This document shows, piece by piece, positions 1-12,967 of a stretch of 64,000 bases of DNA. Every line of letters starts with the position of its first letter. The first letter of the stretch is position 1. The notes under the pieces were generated by a model, which was not told the DNA's origin, did no database searches, and saw only the letters and a list, made by a program, of their open reading frames with translations. Both the position numbers and the translations under genes were made by a program. Source of the DNA: Elysia chlorotica (Eukaryota > Mollusca > Gastropoda > Plakobranchidae); the NCBI GenBank assembly GCA_003991915.1, contig RQTK01000022.1, forward strand, positions 895,185-959,184, read 5' to 3'.

Positions 1-134
1 AACTTTTTTCCAATTTCTAAAGGAAAACAATTTTAAAGATTTTTTTAGTTATTGAACTGGCTCAATGAAAAAATGTTTAAAAAATGTTTATTAACTGATT
101 CTGTACAATTTTCGTCCTTCCTTTTTCTACGCAG

Positions 135-3100
135 AGTATCTGCTGTGAGTACAGGCACTTCCTGCCCTGGCAGCCCAGTGATCTCAAAAATTACACCTAC
201 ACACATAAGAAGGTCTAACGGTCTGAATGGGGCCAAGGTGAAATTTATTGATGCCAAAGGCCAGTTTGCCGAACATTGTCGGGAATTTGAGAATGCTCAT
301 AGGGTATGTTTTGTATGTACTTGTGATTTGGTTTGAAATGAGCTATCTGTCATGATTATGTCAATTTGCTTTCCTTTTCCTCTCTAATTTCCGGCAAACA
401 ATTCAATTATCAAGCTTGTGATATAATATAATACCAGCCTTTTATGGTTACTTACGCATTGACAATATCTTGGAAAATATCCAAAGATTGTATTTTTAGA
501 AAATAATTTGTGATTTTAGAACTTTAAAAGTCTGTGATTTTGAATAAATGCTTCATGAATCTGTTGCCATAAGCTCTGGCTGTTCAGATATTCAACAATA
601 GGGAAGAATAAAAGTTTTTATTAAGCTTTGTTATATATTTGGTTGTACGTCTTCCTCCACTCCTCCATTGCAGGATCTTCTCCAGAGGTTTGAGCAGATG
701 AAGTCCCAGTGCCAGGAGCTTCAGCGTGATCTCACGATGCGCCGCTGCCTGGCCAAGAAGGACGAGGTGCTCCGGCTTGGCGTCAAGATCGAGGACGTCC
801 AGTCCAATCTGGACAGGCACTACAGCATCCTGGAGAACAAACTGCCGCTCCTCGAGAAGGTGGGGGCCTCAATAACTTATTTAGACATGTATATTATCAC
901 TGTGGTACGATTTGGCATTTAAGTCATTTTCGCTACTTTTGAGGTAATCAATAAAACTTTTAATTTCCTTATTTCTGCTTGAAATTGTACGCAAGTTTAT
1001 AATGAGATAAAGCGAAAACCTATTTGCATATTTTTAATCTGAAAATTTTGTTAGATAAATCTGATTTTCATTTTTACAAAGATATATCATGTGCATTTCG
1101 GCATAAGTCTTAATTCATGCCACAATCATGGGACAGTGACAATGTGTTGTGTAAGTTATAATCTTTTATCTGTTAATACTTTTTCATTGTGCAAAAGCAC
1201 TTTATAAATTGGATGTGGTGAGTGAAAAAAAATGTTTTTTGTAGCTGGCTTGTGGGACCATCTTCTACAGTTTTTATATTATGGGGGGGAGGGGTATTTT
1301 AAATTTTGACTCGAAAACATCTTTTAAAAGTAGGATATACAAATATTATTGTTTGATTGGATCTTTAAATTCATACTGGTACGGAAGAAAACTATAAGAA
1401 TTTAAAATAAGGTGAACAAGGGAGATGTTGTTAAGCGGTTAAATTAGAACTATGACGGTAATATCATTCTCATTTTATTAGGATTTTCATTTGAAGTAGA
1501 GTGTTTAAGGACAGAATAACACACCAGTGTATTATATCTTCATAAAAGTTCAAATATAGTTGTTGTTTTTGTTGTTTTTGTTCAATCATAGTTTAAAATT
1601 AAAAACCATCATAGAATTATACATATATAAATATATATCTTATCTTTAGTGTTCATTGTACTGATGAACAAGTATTTATTAGCTGCCTTTTATTTAGCCT
1701 TAAGTTTTAGGTACCAGAGTTTAGGTTTATGTTTTTTGCCTATGTATTGAAGTTAAGGTCAGGGCTTTAAATAATTACCATATATATTTCCATTTTAATA
1801 AATTGCACCGGCTTTTTGTTTTGCAGCATTGGGAAGAAAGTCTCGATAGGATAGTGAATGAACAAGACCTTTATCAAGGTAACAATTATTATTTTACATA
1901 AAATTTAATTGAGACAAATATCTTGTACCATTTCTTGGTCTATTATTGGAAATTGATTTGTAAAAAAAATATTAGTTGATAATTTTAATGTTTTTTAACC
2001 AAAGTCAAACTGTTTAATATCTGATGCCTAGATGTATCAATCATTTTGGGCTGGGTTTTTTTTCTTCTTTATAGCAATTGTTCTTTAAAATATTTTAGAT
2101 GATATAAAAAAAATTGATTGGTAGTAAGGTTTCATGATAAGTTTCAAAGACTTGACTTTGTTTTGTTATTAAATAATTTTTTTTCATCCATTGCTGTCAT
2201 AGCAGTTCAGCTCCAGAAAACGTGAAACCTGTTTATGATACTTCGACGTAAATAAACTATGATTTTGTTTCTATATATCGATATGTATTCATATTCCTTT
2301 TAAATATTTTTGACGATTCAAAAGAAAATTGATTACTAGTGGTATGTCTTGATAAATTACAAAGACACGACTTTGTTTTTGTTTGATGGTTTGTTTGGTG
2401 TTTTGTTTTTTCTGCACCTGTTGCGTGCATGAGTAGCTCAGCTCCAGGATGTCATGAGGCTCAAGCAGGAGAGTCAGCACCTCCGAGTGATCACGTCCCA
2501 ACTCGTGTCTTTTGTGTCGTCCATTGCCGCCGTGACAGAGAGGCTAGCACCAAAGTGAGTCTTTTGTGATCAGATCTGTCCTTATTGATCCTCATTAGGC
2601 AAACAATTTTACTTGAGTCCTTTGTGATTAACTTTGACTTTTGTTACCCTCAATATTAAGTTTCCCTTTTTTGATGAATCTCTCTTTATTGATCCTCAAC
2701 AGGCAAACATTATTAAGTGAATCTTTTGTGGTTTAATCCTTTTTTACTTTCCCTAAATTGGGAAACAATTTGAAATCAGTCTTTTGTTATTAAATCCTTC
2801 TTTATTGATCCTCAACAGGCAAACAATATTAGATGTGTCTTTCATGATTAAATTCTTTATTGATCCTCTTGAGGCGAGCAATAGGGTGTTTGTACTATTT
2901 GTGTTGAACTCACGTCTACTTTGGGACACTATTTGGACTACATATTTCTGGATAGAGTACATTTTTTTTGCAGAGGCAGACATATGATTTTATTTTAAAA
3001 TTTTACTTGTATTTTTTTTTATTGTTTTATTGACCTTTCCAGAAATTTACTCTTAGCACTTTTATATATTTTAGGATATTTGCAAAATATACCTCCTTCG

Positions 3101-4850
3101 ATGTTCTGTTTTGATTTTCAAAAGCATGATATTTCATTGTCAACCTGATCTTTTTATGGTACCACTATTTGTCTTTCTCTTTTGTTTTTTTGTTTTTTTG
3201 TTTTTAGTGCTCTCTTTAAATTGTCAGTTTGTTGTTTATGTAGATTTTCTCTTTGTTTGTTTAGATTGGGTCAGAGTTCTCAGATTAGTGATCAGGAGAA
3301 CCAGATGGCGTCTCTGCTGGATGAAATCAACGCTGTTCAGCCTGACAGCCAACTGAGGTATTGCTTTTAATCATAGTCAAGATATGATGGGCAGTCTGCT
3401 TAACATATTATCTGTACTTTGTTGTTTTTTTAATATTGTTGTTGTTATTATTATTGTTACTATTATTATTATTTATTGTCATTGTTTTTTTGTTGTTTTT
3501 TTTTTGGGGGGGGAGGGGTTTGTTGATTNGGGGTGTTGTCCATCGTTTTCAATTTTGTATTTCTAAATATATTCTCTTTGTAGTTGTTTTTTTAGGGGTT
3601 TATTAAGATAAGGAAGAAAACTGTTAAACATTATATTTTAAAAAAAAATAGAAACAAAGAAAAAACAAGCCCGGTGACAATTTTACATTTACCTAGCCCG
3701 AGTAAAGTGATAACAAGAATAAAAAGCAAAGTAAAGAAGGTATTTATATTGTTTCCCTTAAACTAGCAAGTCGTTCAATGTATTTACACCTCTCAATGTA
3801 TGTTTATATTCTAGATAAGAAGTTTATGAAATCTTTGTCACATCTGTTTCATCTTACATATATATAAACTAATTGATTTGTTATACTTGGACCCAATTCA
3901 GAGTGGATGCGATTCGAGGCGCAGAGGAGGAGCGGCTCACACAAATCGCCAATCGTACAAACCCACTTGATGATGAGCTGATAAAGACAAAAGGTTTACT
4001 GCGCTGCCCTTCGCTGAGGAGTATGAAAGGAGATCGTCGAAAGTCGAGGCAAGACAAAGAGATCAATGTAGGTATCTCTGCTTCTGACAAGGAAACCTTG
4101 GTATCTGCAGTGGATGAAAATTCATCTTCAGAGAGTTCCCAGTCTGGCCCTTCTTCTCGTCTTTTAGGGGATGCGACACCTCTAGCTTTACCTTCTACAC
4201 TTTCCACCTCGCAAGACAAGACTTCTGTGGTGTTTGGAACAGACAGCCAGCATGCCAACCTTGACAGCATGAATAGCAAAGCTGTGGGTGGCTTTTCACC
4301 ATCTCCATCCATACCTTGCAGCCAGGGTGACAGTACAACTTCCCACGTGGTTGAAGCCTCCTGTGAGGTTCAATCTGGTGGTAAAACTGCTTCTGTTCTG
4401 AATGGCCCCATTGTGAAAACCAGCGATTTTCAAGCTGATGATAAATCTACTATGTCCAACACTCGCTGTCCACAGAATGATGAATCTGACACAAGCTCCA
4501 AAGTCAATGAGAAAAGTATTGGGAGCTATGTATCTCTTGCGGCACATGCAGAGTTTACCAGCAAGTATCTGAAAGACAGCAATGCCCACGCGGCAGGAAG
4601 TGGGCATTGCTACGACAGCAGTCACGTTGACATTCCTCAAACAGCTTCACAGCACCCGGAGCATAAATTAGACTTGGATAAAAGAGGGAGCTCTGGAAAT
4701 GCAAGGAAGTTTCACAAGGATAAAAGGGAGAAGAATGTGACAGAAGTAGAAGCTCGAAAAGAGCTAATGAAAGATGTGGAGAACTTCAAAAAGAAAGAGA
4801 GTCTCACCTCTCCTAGAAAGCTGCCTAGCAACTCGGGTGATAGTATTTGA
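135..4850 (+). CDS. AIP3/Bud6-domain coiled-coil protein, 3' part (six terminal exons)
   Basis: Exons 135-303, 674-859, 1827-1878, 2437-2554, 3265-3357 and 3902-4850 (stop TGA). All junctions are GT-AG and the phases join without a break to give 521 residues; the first base completes a codon begun upstream of the window. The first about 230 residues are predicted coiled coil and match the order of motifs I know from the fungal Bud6/AIP3 C-terminal domain: a basic MRRCLAKK stretch, then LEKHWEESLDRIVNEQDLY, then a segment with SLLDEINAVQPDSQLR followed by DAIRGAEEERL. The last about 300 residues are Ser/Thr/Asp-rich low complexity that I do not recognise. In fungi Bud6 binds actin monomers and formins; known animal relatives are SRCIN1 and KIAA1217. 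Family assignment rests on remembered motif spacing, so the exact orthologue is open. The protein N-terminus is missing because of the window edge. Confidence 0.75.
2089..2240 (+). pseudogene. Decayed duplicate of the exon-4 acceptor region
   Basis: This intronic stretch resembles 2302-2460, about 213 bases downstream, which holds the polypyrimidine tract, acceptor and start of the fourth exon of the AIP3-like gene. Shared landmarks in the same order are an AAATATTTT-GA start, AAATTGATT, TGATAA-TT-CAAAGACACGACTTTG-like text and, at the end, CAGCTCCAG followed by GTGA or GATG. In the upstream copy the exon frame soon decays, so it is read as a dead pseudo-exon inside the intron. Confidence 0.55.
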
Positions 4851-5367
4851 ATTTTTTGTTTGTTTTTTGTAGTTTTTTTTTTTGTTTTTCAATTCTTGGT
4901 GAAAGCTCTCACCTGGCAAATCTGCTTTAAAAACTTTCTTTCTATCCAAACATTCAAAATATCTGCCATATTTTTTCAGTATTCACTTGTACAGTACATA
5001 TTCATATTTATTGTAGTGGAGAATCAATCACCAATGTACATACAGTAATACAAGATAAATCTACTAGAACTCAAAAGAAATGACATTTCTTTTTCCTGAC
5101 ACAAGTCACTAAAAAGGGTAATTTTACTGTTTTATTCTTTTGTGGTAAGAATATCAATGATTAATTAAAAAAATGCTCAATAGTGTAAAAAAGATACATT
5201 AAAATATAAAAGTGTGTTTATATTGAGTCCTGAAATAATGAGAATTTTCCATATACCTTTGTAACAACCCTTAGAGTCTTATTTTGTTTTCCTCTTTTAT
5301 AGTGAAGTGTTTGCGTTGGAGATGTATGAATCTGAAAAATACAATTAGGCTGAGAGAAAATGAATCA

Positions 5368-5373
5368 AATAAA
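5368..5373 (+). terminator. Candidate poly(A) signal of the AIP3-like gene
   Basis: AATAAA lies about 520 bases after the stop codon. It is the first canonical signal I noted downstream; actual use is not shown by the sequence. Confidence 0.35.
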
Positions 5374-5477
5374 GCCAGGCAATCTGACTGTGCCTTCTCA
5401 ATTTTAGAAACTGACCACTTTAACAGTAGTTCTATAAAATAGACTAATGTGTTGTATCTATAGACAGCATACAAATT

Positions 5478-5705
5478 ATTGCAGTTGCCTCAATGGTAAG
5501 AGCAATGGACCTTCTTTTTGAAGGTGCTGGGTTCTGTCCCCGCCAAAGTCAAATTTTTTTTGCACCCTCCGTGTCACCCAGCGCCAAATGAGTAGCTATT
5601 TTGTCTTGAGTCATGCCGCAAGTAAAGTGTAACGAGAAAAGTAATGGCAACCTACCTCACAAATGTTGTTTGTCTAATACGATTAGGACCCTGACTTTAC
5701 TTTTA
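5478..5705 (+). mobile_element. tRNA-derived SINE (family B)
   Basis: The head resembles a degenerate tRNA: an A-box-like GCCTCAATGGTAAGAGC followed about 35 bases later by a B-box-like GGGTTCTGTCCCC. The body after it (AGTAAAGTGTAACGAGAAAA then GTAATGGCAACCTACC) recurs in diverged form at 32455-32560, which shows it is a dispersed repeat. The absence of a full cloverleaf argues against a functional tRNA gene. Confidence 0.6.
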
Positions 5706-8700
5706 TAAGTTATGACTTATCGATATGTATCAAAAGGTAGGAAGTACAGGAAGGATGGGGCACAACTCTGGTTTGTCTAATAGTGAGCGGGCTGCTTTAT
5801 CTAACTATAGACAAACCTTAACACAAACTAGCTGACAGTTAACTGCAGATTTGTTTATATGCTAGGTAGCAGATCTGTAGCAGGGTACTTACAAAACTTG
5901 TGGATTGAAATGATTTATTAATCCCTCAAGAGAAAATTACAAAATTAATGATTGGCATTGGCTCAAAAACACAAAGTCTATCGCCAGGAAATAAATACAA
6001 TTACATTATACATTATAGTAACAAAACAAACAAAAAACAGATTGAAGGGAGAAAGAAAAAGACAACATGAAGGAGGCTTGCATCTGTTCACACCGGGGTC
6101 AGTAAGAAGGGCAATTAGAAATAATGGCCGCAGTTATTTGATTGTTGGTCGACAGTGCCAGAGACAATCATGTGATTATCTTGTATGTACAATTCAAGTC
6201 CATACATGGGGCGTGGTAGGGCTGGGGTCTCATCCGTGGTGTAGCCGTTTATTTCGGAGCTACCTCCCCTTAAGGATCCAACTTTACCACTTGGCTGATA
6301 ACAAAACAGTTCATGTAAAGTCAGATAGATTTTGTAAATAACTTATATATGTTTAGCAATATCTATATCATTTTGTCACTCAAACCAAAGACTGCACTTT
6401 CTGGCTTTTGCCACATTATTTTTCAAATTGTTTGAGTTGTTTTGGTATTTTAAAAGATAGAAGAATGCCTTTGATGTTATAAAACAGTATACAATAATTT
6501 AAGTGATAATTATTATGTTTAAGTCTAAATGAACTCTATTTTTTTATTGTTTTTTATTCAATTGTTCTTTTACTGCCATGAAATAAAGGCATAAATTTGA
6601 AGGTCCCTCATTTATCTTTTCAGCTGTATTCGATTTTAATAAATTATTCACAATCTATTGTCTCAGCAGTTTTGCCAATTGTGAAGAGACAACTATTATA
6701 CACATTTTTTTTTAATCTTGTATGTAAGTTTGTTATCATATTGAACTTGAATATGAACTAGGGCAGTACATCTGGAACTCGAGAAACTACGTAGTTAGTT
6801 TATTTTCAAGAGTTTGTTGGATGCAAGATTCTTTGAAGTTGTTTGCAGCTGTTTTGTCAATCTAGTGCCTTCACCTGTCTATATGGAGTTTCCCCCTCCC
6901 TCCTCTATCCACAACTTTTCTTTAGCTTCCCTTCTGTTCTCTCTCTCTCTTCCACATACACATCCCATGCTGTCCTGAACTTCCCACCCACTCCACGTAT
7001 TCAAATTATGGCAACTTTTCTCTTTGATCTCCTATCATGCTCAGCAGTCGTCTATTGTCTGCCACTATTTTTTTTTTTTTTTTTTGCTCACTTTTTTTCC
7101 CTATTGTGTACATGACGTCAGTAGGGCTGTTATTCTTTTGTGATTGTATTTCAACTAATGTCAGAGTAACTTGCAACTATTTTTAGGGTTTGCTGATTCC
7201 CCGAGTTAGTGGGATTGAGGGTAGGTTTGAGATTGGATGGAAGATTTTTTTACTAAGACAAAGGAGAAGAAGAAAAATCAATGATTTCTTCTCTGCTCAT
7301 TGAATGCAAGGTAATCTGTGAGTCTGAGTTTATCTCGTTGGAGATGTACTGTATTTCATGTCAAGAGTGGAGCTTAATACTAGATATAAAAAATCCCAGA
7401 TGCCTTTATCATTTTCATTTCTCTTAAGGAAAATTCATGAAAATTTATAAAGGGTAAGAGAAAATTAACATTTTTTCAAATTGACACAGTGTAGTTAGCA
7501 GTGTTGAAGAGTTTCACTTCCTCTGTCTCTTTTATTTTTTTTCATGCAAGTTTATAAAAAATATTACATTATCTTGCAAGGAAATAACAAAAACAGCATG
7601 TGCAGCTCAAAACATATGAATGGAAAATAGGCAGAGTGGTATTTTTTGTTCATTAGGACTATTGAATACTTTGTAAATAATGTTGGCTATTTTGTTAATA
7701 ATGAGATGATGTCAAAAGAAAACTCCTACATTGTTATACTATGATGTTGTTGATTAAATAAATATTGATTGTTTTGTGAGTAATGAGATAATATCAAAGC
7801 CAAATTTCTACATTGTTGTATTTCCCCAAAATGCTTGTATGCAATTTTTCTAAATCTAAATCGTTGTTACATGTTCTTGCATGATACAAATTTTTATAAA
7901 AACTATGTTTATAGTGTTGAAAAATACTTTTAACAAGACTTGTCAGTTTATCTGTGTGTCATAGAAATCCACTAGACTAGAATTTGTTGTATGTGTGTGG
8001 GGTTTTTTAATATAATAAAACTTCCTTGATCTTTTCTACTACCAGTATTTCTAGAATAGAAAGGACACAATGTCACAGACAATGTTATCACATTTGCCCT
8101 AATTGTTTTTGTTGTAATTTCAAAACTCTGAAACATCGAATCCTTCCCACCATGTTCTTGTTACTTCTATTGTGGTTTTACTGCTGTGAAAAAAATGGAA
8201 GTAATGCATGCATAATTTGTTTTTTGTTTTTTTGCATGAATCACTTTGCATCACTGCTAATGAAAGTAAGATTCCATAATTACTTGTAGGTAGGGTATTT
8301 ATATATATATATACATTTTATTTTTTTTTTTTTTTTGGATCTTTTTTTTGAAATAAAATGAGAGTTATTATGTTAAGGGAATTATGTAAGTAATTTTTAA
8401 GAGATGTACATGTTATCTTATTCAACTTATATCTAGTACTTTCAGGTCTTTATTTAACTTAATGATAACCATAACTGATGTAACATATCATTCAATCTTA
8501 TTTGTTAAGATAAAACGTAAGAGAAAATTAAAAATCTACCTAGTTTTAACACACGAGGTGATGTCTTTTTAAACACAGCAATAAATAGATAGATCCTGTA
8601 TAGGGCAGGAATGTTTGACTAGATTGTTGACCTAAACAATCATCTCCTAAGTTGGTATTTGGTATGCCCAATGTAAACCTCTCCCGAGTGAAAAAAATAA

Positions 8701-8914
8701 TTGTCATCCAATCCACTATACTGTGTTTTATGGTGTTTTAGTGCAGTATATATAAGTCATAACCAAGCCTGTCAAATGTTATGAGAGAGAAAAAAACCTG
8801 CTATTTAATGTGTCGATATTATTATGAAAATGTTTTTAGGCTGTATGAAATCTGTGGACCATTATTTTTATTATGGGCAGTGAAAAATCAGGCTAGAATT
8901 GGTTCAATGGGGTA

Positions 8915-9110
8915 GTTGAGTTGAGTTCATTGCTTAACGTCCTATTTTAGCACTATGAAGGCTATATTGTGGATGGTCTCCAAGACTGAAGTCTGACAGT
9001 TTTAAATATTGCAACAGGTCGGAGAGACCTGGACCTGTCTGAGTCGGTCACATTATACTGACAGCGACACAACCAGCCATGAGGTAGTGCACATTTTTTA
9101 ATCGGGAGTT
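8915..9110 (-). mobile_element. tRNA-derived SINE (family A), reverse copy
   Basis: Reading the minus strand gives the family A body: a GACAG-type segment, then CAGTCTTGGAGACCATCC, CACAATATAGCC and a tail ending GACGTTAAGC. The same text recurs at 20755-20952, 26531-26750, 30916-31153 and 55688-56240. It sits head-to-head with the forward copy at 9111-9312. Confidence 0.6.
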
Positions 9111-9312
9111 CCCCTGTTGGATCCCTGATCAGGCAGCTTTGTTCCCGTCAGGCTGGGTAGTTGGTGTCAGTATAGTATTACCGGCAGAGACAGAAGTCCT
9201 GGTGTCCCTCCTATCTATGGCAGGAAGTAAAGTTGTCAGATGTTAGTCTAGGGAACAGTCCTCAATATAGCCTAGTTGCAGACGCTGGACACTAAGAAAC
9301 CAACCAACCAAA
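9111..9312 (+). mobile_element. tRNA-derived SINE (family A), forward copy
   Basis: Forward family A body: GTTGGTGTCAGTATAGTATT, AGACAGAAGTCCTGGTGTCC, GTTGTCAGATGTTAGTCTAG, CAATATAGCC and a CCAACCAACCAA tail. A B-box-like TTGGATCCCTGATC precedes the body. Confidence 0.6.
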
Positions 9313-9384
9313 TCATTTTATATACAGGTAAGGTTGGAGAGAAGTCTATCAGGTCATAGATTCCAACTCCTCAATTTGTGCTCC

Positions 9385-9664
9385 TGTAACTAAAAAAAAT
9401 GAGCTAAATTGAATATTGAACAAATATCTCACTTTTTGGCTCACTACACTCTAACCTTTTTAGTATACATAGTACATCATAGAGCTTAGTTCCTTCTATT
9501 AGACAGAAGTCCTGTTATCCCCACTCTGTCTATGTGTGACAGCATGTAACTAAAAAAAATGAGCTAAATTGAATATTGAACAAATATCTCACTTTTTGGC
9601 TCACTACACTCTAACCTTTTTAGTATACATAGTACATCATAGAGCTTAGTTCCTTCTATTAGAC
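9385..9664 (+). repeat. 160-bp-period direct duplication
   Basis: Bases 9385-9504 and 9545-9664 are identical by eye over about 120 bases (start TGTAACTAAAAAAAATGAGC, end TTCCTTCTATTAGAC). The 40 bases between them resemble part of the family A SINE body (AGAAGTCCTGTTATCCCC). Confidence 0.85.
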
Positions 9665-10763
9665 GTAAGAAAACCATCAATGTATCTTAATGTATTTTAT
9701 GCTCTGGAAGATATAGTTGGAGAGGATGTCATTTCTTGTCAGTTAAAGTGTTTATATTCCACTCCCCCAATATATTTGTATTAAATCTTCAGTGTGTTAA
9801 AGTTGAGGAAATTCGAAAAAGTCACAGAATACAAGAACAGGATCAAACTGAACAGTCACTGCTATTTTTTTTTAAGAACTAGTCTGGCATAGCTTTATAA
9901 ATTTAAAAAAAATCTTACATTAAGCTATGCCACCTGTAGTTGTTCAAGGACTGGCTTTAATTGAACTATTCTTATGTTGATAATGATATTAAAGTTTTGA
10001 TCTCAACTTTTTATTCCTTTATAGTTGCTTCTTTTTTATGTTGATATAGTTTATATATATACATATAAACTTAGTCTGTTTTAAATAAACATATCGTTTG
10101 ATCTTTATGAATTTTTTTTAAATTGTATAATCCTGAAGTCTAGTTTTAAGGTTTGTTTTTATTAAATCACTATATATCTCACCCCCGAATCATCATTTTA
10201 TTCAAACAAGAAGTTTAAGGTAACAAGTTTTTTAGATTCCTTTATTTCATTAGCTAAAATAAAAAAGCACATTATGATGGTACCCTTGGGTTAAATTGAC
10301 GCCATTACTTCCTTGAGAGTTAATAAAGTTTTGTACACTTTTGAGTCGGCCTTTGATGTCTGAAACATGCTTTGAGAAGGACTGAGTAGAATGTAAGTTT
10401 CTTAGTTTCTGTGACACCAACCTGCAGCTCCTTGCTTCAACTCTTAACGTGCATGATATGCTCATGTTGTCTGGACAACCATAGCTATCATCTCATCTCT
10501 AGGAGTTATTTAACATAGCTGCCAACCAGACCGTACAATGCGTATGTAGTACGTTTGTTTGTATCACTCTAAAAATACGTATTTGGCAGTAAATGTATAG
10601 GTATTATGATTGGGAGTAAAAATACATGCTTGGTTGAACGCTAAACAACAAATCCAACTCAACTCAACTCATCCGTTAAAAAGTTTAGTTGCTGGTAAGT
10701 GATGTAAATACACCAAAAGAAAACACTTTTTTTTTCGTCGTTCTGCACGTTTCTCCCAATACG

Positions 10764-10764
<1 letters not shown>

Positions 10765-10833
<69 letters not shown>

Positions 10834-10846
10834 TCTCTCTCTCTCT
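10765..10846. repeat. (TC)n microsatellite
   Basis: About 82 bases of nearly pure TC dinucleotide with one CC interruption. The spurious Leu/Ser-rich and Arg/Glu-rich reading frames across it are products of the repeat. Confidence 0.95.
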
Positions 10847-11199
10847 GGAAGCGAATTGGTCTAAAGGTCGCACCTTCCTTAACTGAGTCGTAGTAGTAGC
10901 AGAACGAATCCTGAAAATTGGTTTAAGAACATGAAAAAAGCACAAAAAGCAGCAGTAGTTAAGCAATAATTACAACTATGATAATGATTACATCAACAAC
11001 AAGAACAATAGTCATGATGGCGATGTTGATTATAAACAGAAAGAATTAAAAGAATAACCTAAGCAACAAGGACAAGCATATTTATGCTAGTTTATTCTCG
11101 GGAAGGGAAGGGGTCGCGGTTCGAAATGTTCAAAAAATTTGTGACGTTTCGTCCCATCCTAGTAAGGATCAGTAAGGCCTACAGTGTACATTTAATTGT

Positions 11200-11299
11200 G
11201 ACCAGCTAGATATTAAAACCATCCCCTTAAAACGTCTGACTGAGAATCATTGGTGCATATGATTATGAACCTGATGACTGAAACCCCTCAATTTGCAAG
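11200..11299 (+). repeat. Dispersed repeat, left arm of an inverted pair
   Basis: Contains AAAACGTCTGACTGAGAATC and CTGATGACTGAAACCCCTCA; its reverse complement occurs at 13549-13640 with a short deletion. The family is unidentified; the pair flanks the 5' end of the SH3BGRL-like gene. Confidence 0.7.
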
Positions 11300-11424
11300 G
11301 TGCCACCTATACACATAATCTAAAGGACTGCTCACTAGGAAGTATTTAACTTGGAGAGAGACTTACTTTATCTGACTAAAGATTACATTTCTTTAAAAAT
11401 CAGTGTATATTATGAAGACTAAAG

Positions 11425-11540
11425 TGACTGACAAGAGCCACGGTATATTCGCATTTTCTCCGTGTGGCAGCACGTAAATTGTCAGACGTTGGTCTAGGGT
11501 TCCCGTTAAATAGAATTATAGTGCTATTTAGGGGCGTCGG
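11425..11540 (+). mobile_element. SINE family A fragment
   Basis: Carries the family text GTGTGGCAGCACGTAAATTG, TCAGACGTTGGTCTAGGG and a degenerate tail. The tRNA-like head is absent, so this is a truncated copy. Confidence 0.45.
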
Positions 11541-12884
11541 CTGATGACCGCTGATTTGTGAATGTCAAATTGTAACTATCTGTTAGTTTACCCTGATATC
11601 ATCTGTTTTTATTGCTCTTTAACGAAGCAAACATTGTTCTCGGATTGGATTTGTCACTTTTAATATTTAAAAATAAACGATTGATTATTATAATTTATTT
11701 CAATTGTTCATTAACAGAAGCTAAATGATTGGAATAAAAGAAAAAAAAGCTTACGCCACCGTATACTGAAAACAGGTTGGGGACGACTTGTTTACCAACG
11801 CCCAGTAATGACATTATTATCTCTTCTTGAAGTTGACCAACGGGCATCATTGCCTGGAAGTCGAATCTGCTGATCCGAATCTACTATAGACTTTGTATTC
11901 GGTTAATTGGTTTTCCAACGTTACTGTCAACATTTGGCCAGGCAACCTTTATCTCCTGGAAGAATCCCAAAACTAACGCCTGGCAATGTTTCATGATTGA
12001 TAGGCCTACATAGAGAATACGCGGGGTTAGCATTAATGTTGTCAGTATTTTATATGATATATGCCTACTATTAATTATAGCGAAAGAAGTATAATTTGTC
12101 CCCAGATGTCTGGGCACTTATGCCCATGGTCCTTCTGGGGGTGTGGGCCGTTAAAACTATGACATAATTACTTTTCAAATGGGTTGACAGTTCAGTTGTT
12201 TGTGAAAGGCTCGAAGTTCAGGAGGTGTCCGCGTCTAAGAAGATTTTTTGAATTTTAAGATTAAACATAGATTTATTTTTGAACCACGTTGTTCTACTTC
12301 TAGCACGTAACCTTCAATTACTTCCACATAGATTTCAAACGAGGCGATGATTTCTATCTTTAGAAGATATTATTCCACCATGATCTGTTTGGTTTTACAT
12401 ACTTAAAAAAAATGGATCACTTAAACCATGAGGGCATGTCTTGATTTGTGATATATGGGCATACTTTGGCTGTGAATAAGTACTTGAAAACATTTTCGTT
12501 GTCATTTAAATGAAAAGCTTGCCCAATATTTGTTAATCCTGACTTGGAAAATACATGTGGTGTTATTAAACAAAATCATACTTCAAAATTATTTAAATCT
12601 TTGTTCAAATAATATGAAAATGTGAAAATGCAGGCATCAATTCGGATTTTTTCACCTCTTTTTGTTTAATAACAAACATGTCGAGTTATTTAATTACAAA
12701 CAATAAAAAAAAACTCTCGGGAACATCCACAATAAAATGATAAATGCCACGTTTTCAAAGGAATCGAACCGTAATGTTCGAAATGTATGAATCTGAGTTC
12801 CGACGAAACGAATAATCCACTTTACTACAATCTACACCCAGTCACTTCCTTGTTTGCTCTGTCATTTGTTTTGCCGGTTATTGT

Positions 12885-12967
12885 ATCTAATCTAGAATCT
12901 AGATTTTGTCAAGATTTCAACCCACAAAATAACATTTCTAATCACAGAGATCTAGATCTAGATCTAG
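12885..12967. repeat. CTAGATCT palindrome cluster upstream of SH3BGRL-like gene
   Basis: Overlapping TCTAGA and AGATCT hexamers, including AGATCTAGATCTAGATCTAG at about 12948-12967, lie 85-170 bases before the start codon. Further copies are at 13165-13180 and 13279-13304 inside the first intron. Confidence 0.8.

Noticed and set aside
3384..3566. Short hydrophobic ORF around the ambiguous base at 3529
   Set aside because: It is T-rich intron sequence of low complexity with no support as a gene.
3881..4640. Minus-strand ORFs of 143 and 114 residues
   Set aside because: Both are antisense to the long last exon of the AIP3-like gene and show no family features.
5478..5560. tRNA gene with A and B boxes
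   Set aside because: Boxes are degenerate, no cloverleaf closes, and the downstream body recurs at 32455-32560, so it is a SINE.
9000..9400. CRISPR-like array or phage-type repeats
   Set aside because: The repeats are SINE copies and a simple duplication in animal DNA; there are no regular spacers.
10685..10966. Arg/Glu-rich and Leu/Ser-rich proteins over dinucleotide repeats (also 44000-44257 and 57279-57598)
   Set aside because: These frames are produced by TC/GA microsatellites and have no gene features outside the repeat.
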